Both the position numbers and the translations under genes were made by a program. A stretch of 64,000 nucleotides of DNA from Sphingomonas sp. Ag1 (GTDB lineage Bacteria > Pseudomonadota > Alphaproteobacteria > Sphingomonadales > Sphingomonadaceae). The DNA lies in the NCBI RefSeq assembly GCF_000980895.1, contig NZ_LAZX01000094.1:434001-498000 (forward strand). The letters run 5' to 3'. The notes under the pieces were generated by a model. The model saw nothing but the letters and a program-made list of their open reading frames with translations. It was not told the DNA's origin and ran no database searches. Shown piece after piece: positions 9,827 to 19,180 of this stretch (position 1 is the stretch's first letter; every line of letters begins with the position of its first letter).

Positions 9827-11059
9827 TCATCCGGCGGTCGCATTGTCGGGCACCAGCTCCTGCGGCAACAGACGCGGCGCGCGGCGGATGCGGATGGTCA
9901 TTCCCGACCCGAATACCTGCCAGCCACGCGCCTCCAGCGCCGCCTTGAGCGCCTCAGGCGGCCCGACATACCCGACCGTCATCACCGATACCCCGCCCAG
10001 CGCGAGGCTGCTGGTCGTCGCCGCGGAAACGCCCGGCACGCCGCGCAGCGCCGCCTCAGTCGCCGTAACAGCCGCCACATTGGGCGTATCGAACTGGACC
10101 GAGACATTGGCCGTGGGGACCAACGGCGTATCTGTCACGACGGTCTCGCCAGCTTCATCGTCGTCCTGCGGCACCTCTTCCGGTGGCACGTAGGAGAGGC
10201 CCGGATCGCTGCGGAGAAGCCCGGCGCGCAGTGCTTGTTGGTAGATCTCGTCGATCCGCTTCACACCCGCATCAAGCAAGGCGGGAACGCCAGCCACGCT
10301 GCCGACTCGCAGGCTGAATTGCGAAAGAAGCCGATTGTCGGGCCCCTGGCGGGCCTGGAACACCCCAACAACCGGCCCACCGGGCCATTGGCGGTACAGC
10401 TTCACCGTCGGGATCAGTACATCCGACCCGCCATATTGATTGAGAACGGCACGCCACCATCCGCGCGCGGGTCGCTGGGTCTGGCCGAGGTTCAGCAGCA
10501 GCGGATCAGGCCCGCTACCGGTCGGGCGGATATAGTCGATCGCGCTCGCCCCAGTCCGGTAGCGCGCCCACGCTTCCTGCCAAAGCGTGCGTTGTTCAAA
10601 TCCCGTCGCCACGCCGCCCGACCACACAATCGGGATGACCACCATCGGCGGCGAACGCATCACGTAATTGGAGATGCCCAGAATCGCGCCGGCTCGGTTG
10701 CGATCGAACAACACGCCCAGGCGGGCAACATAGCGCGTCGGCCCGATCTGTTCATTCTCAACAACAATGCCGCTCACGATCGAATCGAGCGTCGAATCCG
10801 GGAGCGTACGGCTTCCGCCGCCAAGCCGCTGGGATAATTGTGCCCAAGCCTTCCGCTGGGCCACCCGCCAGCCGCCCAGGCGCGCGGCATCGGCGTCCTT
10901 CGCCGCGACATCAACGCGAATGCCGGAAATCTCATAGTCGCGTGAGCTGTCGACGGGCGCCACGCCTCTGCCGCCACCCTCGATCTGGGCGACACCGACC
11001 CCCGCACCAAGCGCGAGCGCCGCGGCAGCAGGAACGAGGAACAAGGGCTTCAAACGCAT
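9827..11059 (-). CDS. DUF2066-like exported protein
   Basis: A 410-residue protein with a signal peptide (MRLKPLF then an Ala/Leu core ending GVGVAQ). The N-terminal half looks like DUF2066: a conserved aromatic/arginine-rich stretch ([17 protein letters not shown]) and a [12 protein letters not shown] motif. The last 90 residues form a separate beta-alpha-beta-like domain after an acidic linker (QDDDEAGE), in the place where sphingomonad homologues carry a small ferredoxin-like fold. Function is unknown. The ATG at 11059 directly precedes the signal peptide; the open frame upstream is not used. The gene lies just before hda, 28 bases away, and is divergent from purM. Confidence 0.7.
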   Translation of the reverse strand: MRLKPLFLVPAAAALALGAGVGVAQIEGGGRGVAPVDSSRDYEISGIRVDVAAKDADAARLGGWRVAQRKAWAQLSQRLGGGSRTLPDSTLDSIVSGIVVENEQIGPTRYVARLGVLFDRNRAGAILGISNYVMRSPPMVVIPIVWSGGVATGFEQRTLWQEAWARYRTGASAIDYIRPTGSGPDPLLLNLGQTQRPARGWWRAVLNQYGGSDVLIPTVKLYRQWPGGPVVGVFQARQGPDNRLLSQFSLRVGSVAGVPALLDAGVKRIDEIYQQALRAGLLRSDPGLSYVPPEEVPQDDDEAGETVVTDTPLVPTANVSVQFDTPNVAAVTATEAALRGVPGVSAATTSSLALGGVSVMTVGYVGPPEALKAALEARGWQVFGSGMTIRIRRAPRLLPQELVPDNATAG

Positions 11060-11123
11060 AATCACGCGTCTTTTGGCGAAGGAGGCGTGGAAATCCAAGC
11101 GCGTTGTGGCTAGGCGGCTCCAC

Positions 11124-12215
11124 ATGAGCGACAGCGGATACACATACGAGCAAGCGGGCGTGTCGATCGCCGCCGGCAACGCGCTGGTCCGGGCGATCGC
11201 GCCGCTGGCGCGCGCCACCCGGCGACCGGGCGCCGATGCCGACCTTGGTGGCTTCGGCGGGTTCTTCGACCTGAAGGCCGCGGGCTTCAGCGATCCGCTG
11301 CTGGTGGCGGCGAACGACGGCGTCGGCACCAAGCTGAAGCTGGCGATCGACTACAACCGTCATGCCGGCGTCGGCATCGATTTGGTCGCAATGTGCGTCA
11401 ACGACCTCATTGTCCAGGGTGCCGAGCCGCTGTTCTTCCTGGATTATTACGCGTCGGGGAAACTGGATCCGCAGGTAGCGGAGCAGGTAATCGCGTCGAT
11501 CGCGGAGGGTTGCCAGATCGCCGGCTGCGCGCTGATCGGCGGCGAGACGGCCGAGATGCCCGGCATGTACGCCGATGGAGATTATGACCTCGCGGGCTTC
11601 TGCGTCGGCGCGGTGGAACGTGATCATGTGCTCACCGGCCGCGATATCGCGGAGGGTGACGTGATGCTGGGTCTCGCATCCTCCGGCGTCCATTCGAACG
11701 GCTTCTCCCTTGTGCGGCGTCTGGCGGCGGACAAGTCGTGGAAGCTGGATCGACCGGCATTGTTCGATCCCGAGGTGCTGCTGATCGATGCGCTGATGGC
11801 TCCGACTCGCATCTATGTCCGCAGTCTTCTTCCGCTGCTGCGCGCTGGGCGCGTGAAGGGCCTGGCGCATATCACCGGCGGCGGTTTGCTGGAGAATATC
11901 CCGCGCGTCCTCCCGAAAGGTGTTCGCGCCGAGGTGAATGCCGATGCATGGCCGCAATCCCGACTGACGGCCTTTCTCCAGGCACAAGGCGCGATCGAGC
12001 CGGAAGAAATGGCCCGCACCTTCAACTGCGGCATCGGCATGGTGGTCGTCACCGCGCCAGAAGCCGCCGATGCCGTCGCGGCCGAACTGACCGCTGCCGG
12101 TGAGCAGGTGTTCCAGATCGGGCGCATCATCAATGGTGAGCGCGGCTGCACCGTGACGGGGTCGACCGAAACATGGAGCGCCCGCGCGCCGTGGCGGGCG
12201 AGCCACGACGCGTGA
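11124..12215 (+). CDS. purM: Phosphoribosylformylglycinamidine cyclo-ligase (AIR synthetase)
   Basis: Fifth step of purine synthesis: ATP-dependent closure of FGAM to aminoimidazole ribotide. The 363-residue protein has the PurM signatures: a GGFGGFFDL strand, the ATP-binding [12 protein letters not shown], the [13 protein letters not shown] dimer strand, and [11 protein letters not shown], then [19 protein letters not shown] 11124 fits the family start ([12 protein letters not shown]). The stop codon overlaps the purN GTG start. Regulation cannot be seen; no PurR-like box was recognised. Confidence 0.97.
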   Translation: MSDSGYTYEQAGVSIAAGNALVRAIAPLARATRRPGADADLGGFGGFFDLKAAGFSDPLLVAANDGVGTKLKLAIDYNRHAGVGIDLVAMCVNDLIVQGAEPLFFLDYYASGKLDPQVAEQVIASIAEGCQIAGCALIGGETAEMPGMYADGDYDLAGFCVGAVERDHVLTGRDIAEGDVMLGLASSGVHSNGFSLVRRLAADKSWKLDRPALFDPEVLLIDALMAPTRIYVRSLLPLLRAGRVKGLAHITGGGLLENIPRVLPKGVRAEVNADAWPQSRLTAFLQAQGAIEPEEMARTFNCGIGMVVVTAPEAADAVAAELTAAGEQVFQIGRIINGERGCTVTGSTETWSARAPWRASHDA

Positions 12216-12769
12216 CCGCCCACGTCGGCGTTCTGATCTCCGGCCGAGGATCGAACATGCGGTCGCTCGTCGCTAACGCGACGGACGCATATAAGGTCGT
12301 CGTTGTCGCATCGAACCGCCCGTCGGCGGAAGGGCTGATCTGGGCGCGTGAGCAGGGCATCCCCACGTTCGCCCTGTCGCCGAAGGAAGTCGGCAAGCAA
12401 GCCTATGAGGCCGCGCTGGACGCCGCGTTGCGGGAGGCTGGCGCCGAATATCTCGCCCTGGCCGGCTATATGCGCCTGCTTTCCGACGACTTCGTTGCCC
12501 GTTGGCGCGACCGGATCATCAACATCCACCCGTCATTGCTGCCGAAGTATAAGGGGTTGGACACCCATGCCCGCGCCATTGCCGCAGGAGATGCGGAGGC
12601 GGGCTGTTCCGTGCATATCGTCACCGAAGAACTGGATGGCGGGGCGGTTCTGGGTCAGGCACGTGTGCCAATCCAATCCGGTGACACACCGGAGACATTG
12701 GCGGCGCGCGTCCTTGACGAGGAGCATCGGCTCTATCCGCGCGTTCTGGCGGAATGGCTGACACGCTGA
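12212..12769 (+). CDS. purN: Phosphoribosylglycinamide formyltransferase
   Basis: Transfers formyl from 10-formyl-THF to GAR in purine synthesis. About 185 residues from the GTG at 12212, which overlaps the purM stop as GTGA and places the family opening [12 protein letters not shown] almost at the N-terminus; an ATG at 12173 would add 13 residues not seen in the family. Catalytic residues are visible: Asn and His in [13 protein letters not shown], and Asp in [11 protein letters not shown]. It partly overlaps the following YjbR-family gene by 16 bases. Activity is not in doubt; only the start is. Confidence 0.95.
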   Translation: MTAHVGVLISGRGSNMRSLVANATDAYKVVVVASNRPSAEGLIWAREQGIPTFALSPKEVGKQAYEAALDAALREAGAEYLALAGYMRLLSDDFVARWRDRIINIHPSLLPKYKGLDTHARAIAAGDAEAGCSVHIVTEELDGGAVLGQARVPIQSGDTPETLAARVLDEEHRLYPRVLAEWLTR

Positions 12770-13140
12770 CCCCATCTGAAGAGGCTCTTGAGCGGGTGCG
12801 CGGCATCGCGCTCGCTCTGCCGGAGGCTGCCGAGCGCCCGTCGCACGGCTCCCCAGGCTTCTACATCGAGGGCGGCAAGTTCTTCGCCTATTTCTGGCAC
12901 GATCATCATCAGGATGGTGAGACAGCCGTGGTCGTGAAGACCAGCGGCCTCGATGAACAGACGATGCTGATCGAAAACGATCCTGCCCTCTACTACAAAC
13001 CCGCGTATCTTGGCCCGTCGGGCTGGGTCGCGTTGCGGGTCGGCGGTCCGGATACGGATTGGGAGCGCGTAGCGGACCGAGTCGCGCAGAGCTGGGAACT
13101 GGCGGCGCCACGACGCCTGCTGGAAATGGGCGGGCGTTGA
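12754..13140 (+). CDS. MmcQ/YjbR family protein
   Basis: A 128-residue protein of the MmcQ/YjbR fold, related to the double-wing DNA-binding proteins. The family signs are the N-terminal ALALPEAAERPSHG stretch, a glycine-rich FYIEGGKFFAYFW strand pair, and the C-terminal DWERVADRVAQSWELAAPRR helix. Biochemical role is unknown. It begins inside the end of purN and its own stop is TTGA, overlapping the likely TTG start of the next gene. This chain of overlaps suggests expression with purMN but says little about function. Confidence 0.8.
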   Translation: MADTLTPSEEALERVRGIALALPEAAERPSHGSPGFYIEGGKFFAYFWHDHHQDGETAVVVKTSGLDEQTMLIENDPALYYKPAYLGPSGWVALRVGGPDTDWERVADRVAQSWELAAPRRLLEMGGR

Positions 13141-13736
13141 GCGAAACCCCGGATCAGGCTGCAACTCGCCGGCGATGGATCTCGCTCGCGGAGTTGGTCG
13201 CCGTCTCCGGCCTCATCATCGGCGCGCTGACGCTGTGGATGAACTGGAGCGACAAGCGACATTCTGCGTCAGAAAAGGCCGCCGAGCGTGTGGCGGCTAC
13301 CGCAGCTGAAGCGCGCTTCTCCTTGCAAGGGTCGCTCAATCGCGATGGTAGCGAAGTGGAACTGGTCGACCCCCGGCACGACCTGCTCGAGACAACAATC
13401 ACTTTTCCATCGCAACTGAAGGTCGCCCCGAAGAGCCCCGCCACGGCACGCATCGAGAAGGATTGGTTCGCCGACGCCGTGCTGCAGGCGATGGATGGCG
13501 GCGCCGACAGTCGTGAAGGGCGGCTGCCTGTGCTGGTGACGGCCAGCTATCGCTCAGGCAATGAAATGAGAAGCGGCAGCGCCATCGTGGAGATCGTCTG
13601 GCGTACCCGTGGCAACCTGCTGCGCGGGCGGAGCCTTTCGCTTGAGGCGGCGCGGGTTCGCGAACTCGGCGGAACGTCGAAAGCGGTTGATCGCTTGTGG
13701 GCAGACGAACTGAAACGTCAGAGCGAGCGCGCGTAG
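13137..13736 (+). CDS. Single-pass membrane protein of unknown function
   Basis: Unrecognised 199-residue protein. From the TTG start overlapping the previous stop (TTGA), it has about 15 polar residues with a basic RRRW cluster, then one membrane segment (roughly residues 18-38, LAELVAVSGLIIGALTLWM), then a soluble domain of beta strands and an Ala/Glu-rich helix. An ATG at 13059 would extend it inside the neighbouring gene with a GC-biased, unconvincing N-terminus. Topology is probably N-in. The 3' end overlaps the convergent GNAT gene by 19 bases. No function is proposed. Confidence 0.6.
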   Translation: MSETPDQAATRRRWISLAELVAVSGLIIGALTLWMNWSDKRHSASEKAAERVAATAAEARFSLQGSLNRDGSEVELVDPRHDLLETTITFPSQLKVAPKSPATARIEKDWFADAVLQAMDGGADSREGRLPVLVTASYRSGNEMRSGSAIVEIVWRTRGNLLRGRSLSLEAARVRELGGTSKAVDRLWADELKRQSERA

Positions 13737-14242
13737 ATCACGTCATCGCACCAGCCCGCACCTACGCTGAAGCGGCGGGTGCCAACCGGGCTGAAACCCT
13801 CACGTTCGTAGAAGGTGCGTGCGCGATGGTTGCGGTCAAGCACGCCCAACAGGAGGCGTCGTCCGCCCAGAGCACGGGCATCAGCGATCACGGTAGCCAT
13901 CAGATGATGTCCAAGCCCGGTTCCGCGCGTGATCGACAGGGCGTAGATCCGGCGCAACTCGATGTCGCCGGGGGTCGGCGCAACGGGAAGGTCCGGGGTG
14001 GTCAGGACCGTATAGCCGACCGGCGCGAACCCCTGGGGATGCTCTGCCAAGGTCAAGATGCTTGCGGGATCTTCGGCCCATCCTGAGAACTTCTCGGGCG
14101 AGCTGTTGCGCGCGCAATGCGCAACGATATCGGCGCCGGGCAGAATGCCGGCGAACGTTTCAAGGAAGCTGGCGGCCGCGATCATCGCCATGGCCTGTGC
14201 ATCAGCCGCAGTGGCGCGACGAAGCCGCCAGTTCCCGGTCAT
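13718..14242 (-). CDS. GNAT-family N-acetyltransferase
   Basis: A 174-residue acetyl-CoA-dependent acetyltransferase; substrate unknown. The GNAT core is clear: an N-terminal WRLRRATAADAQAM strand-helix, the ELRRIYALSITRGTGLGHHL acetyl-CoA pyrophosphate loop (motif A, R/Q-x-x-G-x-G type) and the C-terminal NHRARTFYEREGFSPVG motif B. The start at 14242 is used because the upstream open frame is arginine/serine-rich and overlaps ndk. The start codon is only 4 bases from the ndk stop on the same strand, so it is probably co-transcribed with ndk. Confidence 0.88.
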   Translation of the reverse strand: MTGNWRLRRATAADAQAMAMIAAASFLETFAGILPGADIVAHCARNSSPEKFSGWAEDPASILTLAEHPQGFAPVGYTVLTTPDLPVAPTPGDIELRRIYALSITRGTGLGHHLMATVIADARALGGRRLLLGVLDRNHRARTFYEREGFSPVGTRRFSVGAGWCDDVIYARSL

Positions 14243-14246
14243 CGGT

Positions 14247-14669
14247 TCAGCCGACGATCTCTTCGGGCTTGAAGAAATAGGCGATCTCGATCGCCGCATT
14301 CTCATCCGAGTCCGAACCATGAACCGAATTGGCTTCGATCGACTCGGCGAGTTCCTTGCGGATCGTGCCCGGCGCTGCGTTCTCCGGGTTGGTCGCGCCC
14401 ATGATGTCACGGTTGCGCTGCACGGCGTTCTCACCCTCGAGAACCTGTACGACGACCGGACCCGAGATCATGAACGACACCAGGTCGTTGAAGAACGGGC
14501 GCTCCTTGTGCACCGCGTAGAAGCCCTCTGCCTGCTCCTTGGTCATCTGGATGCGCTTGGATGCGACGACGCGAAGCCCGGCCTCTTCCAGCATCTTGGT
14601 GACGGCGCCGGTCAGGTTGCGGCGGGTGGCGTCCGGCTTGATGATCGAAAACGTGCGATTGGCGGCCAT
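14247..14669 (-). CDS. ndk: Nucleoside diphosphate kinase
   Basis: Balances NTP and dNTP pools by ping-pong phosphate transfer. The 140-residue length and motifs are standard: TFSIIKPDA at the start, and the active-site NSVHGSDS with phospho-accepting His117. The GC-rich sequence and good GGAGC ribosome site upstream suggest strong expression. It is followed within 4 bases by the GNAT gene and is preceded by a 125-base gap after holC that should hold its promoter. Confidence 0.97.
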   Translation of the reverse strand: MAANRTFSIIKPDATRRNLTGAVTKMLEEAGLRVVASKRIQMTKEQAEGFYAVHKERPFFNDLVSFMISGPVVVQVLEGENAVQRNRDIMGATNPENAAPGTIRKELAESIEANSVHGSDSDENAAIEIAYFFKPEEIVG

Positions 14670-14794
14670 GATGGTCGCTCCTGTAGTTGAAGATGTGCGG
14701 AAACAGCGGCGCCGTTACCCGTGAGCGGCGTTCAGCGCAACTGTCGGGATGATCGCCGACGCGCAGAGACGTCAGACCCGATCCAGCTGCGCGG

Positions 14795-15235
14795 TCATGC
14801 CGCCTGCTCCCAGCGCCCGGCGTCATTCTGCTTCCAGTAACGCCGCTCGACATTGTCACGTTCGCCCAGCGATCGCCAAGCAGCCCGTGCCTCGGCAATT
14901 CGCTCCTCATCGAAGAAGTGAAAGGCCCGGTCGAAATCGAGCGCATCGTCGCGCCAGTTTCCGTCTACGAGAGCGACATGCTGGGCATTGTTTGCGGCAT
15001 TCACATCCCCCGCGATCAGGATGGGCTGGTCAGCATCTTCCTCCCCGCCTTCGCAGCCGTGCGGCAGGAAGCTGTCGCTGGAATATTCCCACAGCAACCG
15101 ATCGAGCGCGGCACGCTGCGCATCGTCGCCGGCCACGATGAGCAGGCGGGCACCGCTTTCGAGCACGCGCTCCGCAATCCGCGGCAGCGCGCGCTCAAGC
15201 GGCATGCTGGTCAGATGATAGAAGTCGACCTGCAC
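14795..15235 (-). CDS. holC: DNA polymerase III chi subunit
   Basis: Chi links the clamp loader to SSB at the replication fork. The 146-residue protein starts with VQVDFYHLTSMPLERAL, the usual chi opening, and contains LIVAGDDAQRAALDRLLW and PILIAGD strands matching the family's Rossmann-like fold. The GTG at 15235 is chosen because it places that strand at the N-terminus and falls 13 bases after pepA; the upstream open frame runs into pepA and is not used. The pepA-holC pair is a common arrangement in Proteobacteria, which supports the call. No psi partner is visible. Confidence 0.85.
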   Translation of the reverse strand: MQVDFYHLTSMPLERALPRIAERVLESGARLLIVAGDDAQRAALDRLLWEYSSDSFLPHGCEGGEEDADQPILIAGDVNAANNAQHVALVDGNWRDDALDFDRAFHFFDEERIAEARAAWRSLGERDNVERRYWKQNDAGRWEQAA

Positions 15236-15248
15236 CGCGCTCAGACCA

Positions 15249-16703
15249 TCACTTCTCGAAATTATCGGCAACGAAGGCATCGAGCAGCCGGACACCAAAG
15301 CCGGTCGCGCCCTTGCCCCATGTCGGTCCATCCTTTTCAGACCATACCATGCCGGCGATATCCAGATGGGCCCAGCGAACGTCGTCCTCGACGAACCGTT
15401 TGATGAACTGCGCAGCCGTGATCGAGCCACCGCCACGCGGCCCGACGTTCTTCATGTCGGCGATCGCGCTGTCGATCAGCTTGTCGTAGGCAGGCCCCAT
15501 CGGGAGTCGCCACAGGGCGTCCCCGCTGGCCTTGCTCGCCGACAGCAACTGATCCGCCAGCCCATCATCGTTGGCGAAGAGGCCGCCCTGTTCGTTGCCG
15601 AGGCTGATGATCATCGCGCCCGTCAGCGTTGCAAGGTCGACGATCGTCTTCACCTTGTGGGTGCGCTGTACCCAGGTCACGCAGTCGCACAGGACCAGCC
15701 GGCCTTCTGCGTCGGTATTGATGACCTCGATCGTCTGCCCCGACATCGACGTCACCACGTCACCGGGCCGTTGCGCATTCCCGTCGGGCATATTCTCGAC
15801 CAGGCCCATGACGCCGATGACGTTCGCCTTTGCCTTGCGCAGGGCCAGCGTCTTCATTGCGCCCGCGACGGCGCCCGCACCGCCCATGTCCCACTTCATG
15901 TCCTCCATACCGGCCGCAGGCTTGATGGAGATGCCGCCGGTGTCGAACGTTACGCCCTTGCCGACCAGCGCAAGTGCCGGATCACCTTCGCCCGCGCCGT
16001 TCCAGCGCAAGGCGAGCAGCCGCGCCTCGCGCCGGGAGCCTTGCGACACGCCAAGGAGCGCACCCATGCCGAGTTCCCGCATCGCCGCCTCGTCCAGCAC
16101 GGTCACTTCAAGGCCGAGCCCGTCGACTTCCTTCGTCACCAGGTCGACGAAGCTTTCGGGGTAAAGAATGTTGGGCGGAAGGGTGACGAGCGTCTTCGTC
16201 AGCGCGAGACCCTGCGTAACCGCATCACGCGCCACCCTCGCCTCTTTCGCATCGGCCGGTGCGCCGACGATGGTGACATTGGTGAGCGACGGCTTCGCAT
16301 CCTCGGCAAGCTTCGTGCGATAAACGTCATACCGCCACGCCCGCTGAGCGGCACCCGCTGCGAACCGTGCTGCGGCAACGGCCGTGCTACCGGAGAGGTC
16401 GGCGGTCACCTCCGTCACACCTGACGTCAGCAGGCGAGCGGTCAGCGCGCCTCCCGCCCGCTCATAGCCCGCGTCGTCGCCCTCACCCACGCCCAGCATT
16501 AATATCCGGCCGGAGCTGACATAGGCCTCGGCAACCGAACCCGCTTCACCCTTGAACCGCTGCCCCGCAGCGGCAGCAGCGATGATCGCGCTTGCTTCGG
16601 CATCCATGCCAGGCAGCGAGATCGTCCCGGCCGCATCCTTCTTCACGGGGAATGCAAGCACTGGCGATGCCGTGGGGCGGGAGTCGGCAAAGGTGACGTT
16701 CAT
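15249..16703 (-). CDS. pepA: Leucyl aminopeptidase (M17)
   Basis: Dimetal leucine aminopeptidase. The 484-residue protein has an N-terminal domain of low conservation and the M17 catalytic half: GKGVTFDTGGISIKP (metal and active-site lysine), KWDMGGAGAV, and the family signature NTDAEGRLVLCD. In gammaproteobacteria PepA also binds DNA; whether that holds here is unknown. The ATG at 16703 follows a purine-rich ribosome site, and the open frame beyond it lies in the lptD promoter region. It is divergent from lptD by about 146 bases and heads a pepA-holC unit. Confidence 0.96.
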   Translation of the reverse strand: MNVTFADSRPTASPVLAFPVKKDAAGTISLPGMDAEASAIIAAAAAGQRFKGEAGSVAEAYVSSGRILMLGVGEGDDAGYERAGGALTARLLTSGVTEVTADLSGSTAVAAARFAAGAAQRAWRYDVYRTKLAEDAKPSLTNVTIVGAPADAKEARVARDAVTQGLALTKTLVTLPPNILYPESFVDLVTKEVDGLGLEVTVLDEAAMRELGMGALLGVSQGSRREARLLALRWNGAGEGDPALALVGKGVTFDTGGISIKPAAGMEDMKWDMGGAGAVAGAMKTLALRKAKANVIGVMGLVENMPDGNAQRPGDVVTSMSGQTIEVINTDAEGRLVLCDCVTWVQRTHKVKTIVDLATLTGAMIISLGNEQGGLFANDDGLADQLLSASKASGDALWRLPMGPAYDKLIDSAIADMKNVGPRGGGSITAAQFIKRFVEDDVRWAHLDIAGMVWSEKDGPTWGKGATGFGVRLLDAFVADNFEK

Positions 16704-16849
16704 GGCTCTTCCTCTTGTTTCGCGACGCAGATAGGGACTGACCCTGCCGGTGGCAAAGCGTTGCAGCGGCTCGCGCACGATGCGATAGGGCTTTCTACCG
16801 GTGCCCCGACGGGCTTCGGAAAGGGGTTTCCAGTTTTGCGAGTAATCGA

Positions 16850-19099
16850 GTGACGCGTCTCGAGCTTTTGGCCAGTTGCGCGTTTTCGCTAGCCCTGCTC
16901 GCCGGCACAGCCAGCGCACAGGATCTGCAGGATCGCACCGTGCCGCCCCCGCCTCCGCAAGCGGTGGCGAGCCCTTCAGCGCAGCCGACTGACGAGGATC
17001 AGATCGACTTCAGCGCCGGCTCGCTCGAATATGACTATGAAGCCGATGTGGTTACCGCGCTGACCGATGTGCGGATGTTCCGCGCCGGCCAGCGGCTGCG
17101 TGCGGACAAGGTGGTCTGGAACCGAAAGACCGGCAGGGTCGTGGCGAGCGGCAACATCGCCGTGACCAGCCCCGAAGGCGACACTGCCTATGGCGACTCG
17201 ATCGAACTGACCGACTCGCTGAAAGACGGCGTCATCGACAACATGCTCGTCGTGCTGGAGCGTGGTGGGCGGCTCGCGGCGGAGCGGGGGACACGGCAGG
17301 AAAACGGGACGATCTCGCTCGATCGTGCGGCTTATACGGCCTGTTCGGTCGTCAGCTCGGATGGCTGCCCGAAGGAGCCGACGTGGAAGGTCACGGCGGT
17401 CCGCGTAACCTACCGCCCTGATCGGGAGCGAGTCTATTACGTCGGCGCCCAGGTTCATCTGTTTGGGCTGCCGTCGATCCCGCTCCCCAAGTTCTCGCAT
17501 CCAGTTGGAGAAGCGACCGCGAGCGGGCTGCTCTCGCCCACGATCCGCTATGACCGGGTCAACGGTCTGGAAGTGGCCACACCCTATCTGTTCAGCCTCG
17601 CACCCAACCGAAAGCTGACGGTGACACCGCACGTCTATTCGGCGGTGTTGCCGATGATGCAGGCCAATTATGAGCAGTTGGACGAACTGGGCGCCTTCAG
17701 CGTGACCGGCTATGGGACGGTCAGCCGGCGGAGCGACGATCTGGCAAGTGGCTTCAATTCTTCGACCGAACAGGCATTCCGCGGCTATCTCGACGGTGTC
17801 GGACGTTTTCAGTTCAACGAGAATTGGAGCCTTTCCGGATCGCTGCGGCTGGCAACCGATCGCACGTTCTTGCGCCGATACGACATCTCGAACGCCGATC
17901 GTCTGCGGACGACCGCGGCGCTGGAGCGGATCGATCAGGATAGCTACTTCTCGCTTGCCGGATGGGCGACCCAGACACTTCGCGTCGGTGAACGCCAGGG
18001 TATGCAGCCGGTTGCCTTGCCGGAAATGGACTATCGCCGGCGCCTGCAGGAAAATGTGCTTGGCGGGACGGTGCAGCTGCACGTCAATACACTCGCGATC
18101 GGGCGCAAGGCCGGCCAGGATACCCAGCGTGCCTTCGCCAGCGCGCGATGGGATCTCAGGCGCCTGACCAACTGGGGCCAGGAAGTCACCTTTACGGCAT
18201 TCGCACGGGGCGACGCCTATAACACCAGCGACACGGCGGCGACGCGGATCGCGAGCTATCGCGGGCTGGACGGTTTCCACACACGCGCCATCGGTGCCCT
18301 GGCGGTGGACGTGCGCTGGCCGTTTGTTGGAGCGGTCGGCAATGGCACGCAACGCATCTCGCCCCGCCTCCAGATCGTCGCCTCGCCGAGGGTCAAGAAT
18401 CTCGATATTCCCAACGAGGACGCACGATCGATCGACCTGGAGGATTCGAACCTCTTCGCGCTCAACCGCTTCAACGGCTATGATCGCTGGGAAGACTCGA
18501 CCCGCGCGACCTATGGCTTTGAGTATGCTCTAGATCTTCCGGGCTTCAGCGCGACGGCCAACATCGGACAAAGCTATCGCCTGTCAGATCGCGTCGCGAT
18601 CTTCCCGTCCGGTACAGGGCTGAGCGACCGGTTTTCCGACATCGTCGGCCGCACCACACTTCGCTTCCGCGATTTCGTGTCCTTCACGCATCGCTACCGC
18701 GTCGACAAGGACAGCCTGGCGGTCCGGCGCAATGAAATCGACGCCACGGTCGGATCTCGGTCCACCTACGTGGTCGTCGGGTACCTGAGGCTCAACCGTG
18801 ACATCGACGAGTTGGAGGACCTTCAGGACCGCGAGGAAATCCGCGTTGGTGGCCGCGTGCAATTCGCGCGCTTCTGGTCGGCGTTCGCGTCGGGCCTGAT
18901 CGATCTCACCGATCGCAGCGATGACGTATTCTCGGTCGCGGACGGGTTCGACCCGATCCGGCACAGGCTCGGCGTCCAGTACGAGGATGACTGCCTCACT
19001 TTGGGCCTGACCTGGCGCCGGGACTATCGGACCACGGGCGACGCACGCCGGGGCAGCAGCTATCTGTTGACGCTGGCATTCAAGAACCTCGGACGCTAA
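16850..19099 (+). CDS. lptD: LPS-assembly outer-membrane protein LptD
   Basis: Beta-barrel that inserts lipopolysaccharide (in sphingomonads, possibly glycosphingolipid as well) in the outer leaflet. The 749-residue protein starts at a GTG and has a clear signal peptide (LLASCAFSLALLAGTASAQ). Residues about 50-160 form the OstA/LptA-like jellyroll (LRADKVVWNRKTGRVVASGNI), followed by the barrel with many alternating aromatic strands, and the last residues LLTLAFKNLGR. Cysteines in TACSVVSSDGC may pair with the C-terminal DDCLTLG cysteine. It is followed by surA, pdxA and rsmA as in enteric bacteria. Confidence 0.93.
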   Translation: MTRLELLASCAFSLALLAGTASAQDLQDRTVPPPPPQAVASPSAQPTDEDQIDFSAGSLEYDYEADVVTALTDVRMFRAGQRLRADKVVWNRKTGRVVASGNIAVTSPEGDTAYGDSIELTDSLKDGVIDNMLVVLERGGRLAAERGTRQENGTISLDRAAYTACSVVSSDGCPKEPTWKVTAVRVTYRPDRERVYYVGAQVHLFGLPSIPLPKFSHPVGEATASGLLSPTIRYDRVNGLEVATPYLFSLAPNRKLTVTPHVYSAVLPMMQANYEQLDELGAFSVTGYGTVSRRSDDLASGFNSSTEQAFRGYLDGVGRFQFNENWSLSGSLRLATDRTFLRRYDISNADRLRTTAALERIDQDSYFSLAGWATQTLRVGERQGMQPVALPEMDYRRRLQENVLGGTVQLHVNTLAIGRKAGQDTQRAFASARWDLRRLTNWGQEVTFTAFARGDAYNTSDTAATRIASYRGLDGFHTRAIGALAVDVRWPFVGAVGNGTQRISPRLQIVASPRVKNLDIPNEDARSIDLEDSNLFALNRFNGYDRWEDSTRATYGFEYALDLPGFSATANIGQSYRLSDRVAIFPSGTGLSDRFSDIVGRTTLRFRDFVSFTHRYRVDKDSLAVRRNEIDATVGSRSTYVVVGYLRLNRDIDELEDLQDREEIRVGGRVQFARFWSAFASGLIDLTDRSDDVFSVADGFDPIRHRLGVQYEDDCLTLGLTWRRDYRTTGDARRGSSYLLTLAFKNLGR

Positions 19100-19180
19100 G
19101 CCGCGGTTCAGCTACGGATATGCATGTGCCGTGATGGGCACCATGGCGTGCAAGATGGGATTCCGGAACGAGTGACGACG

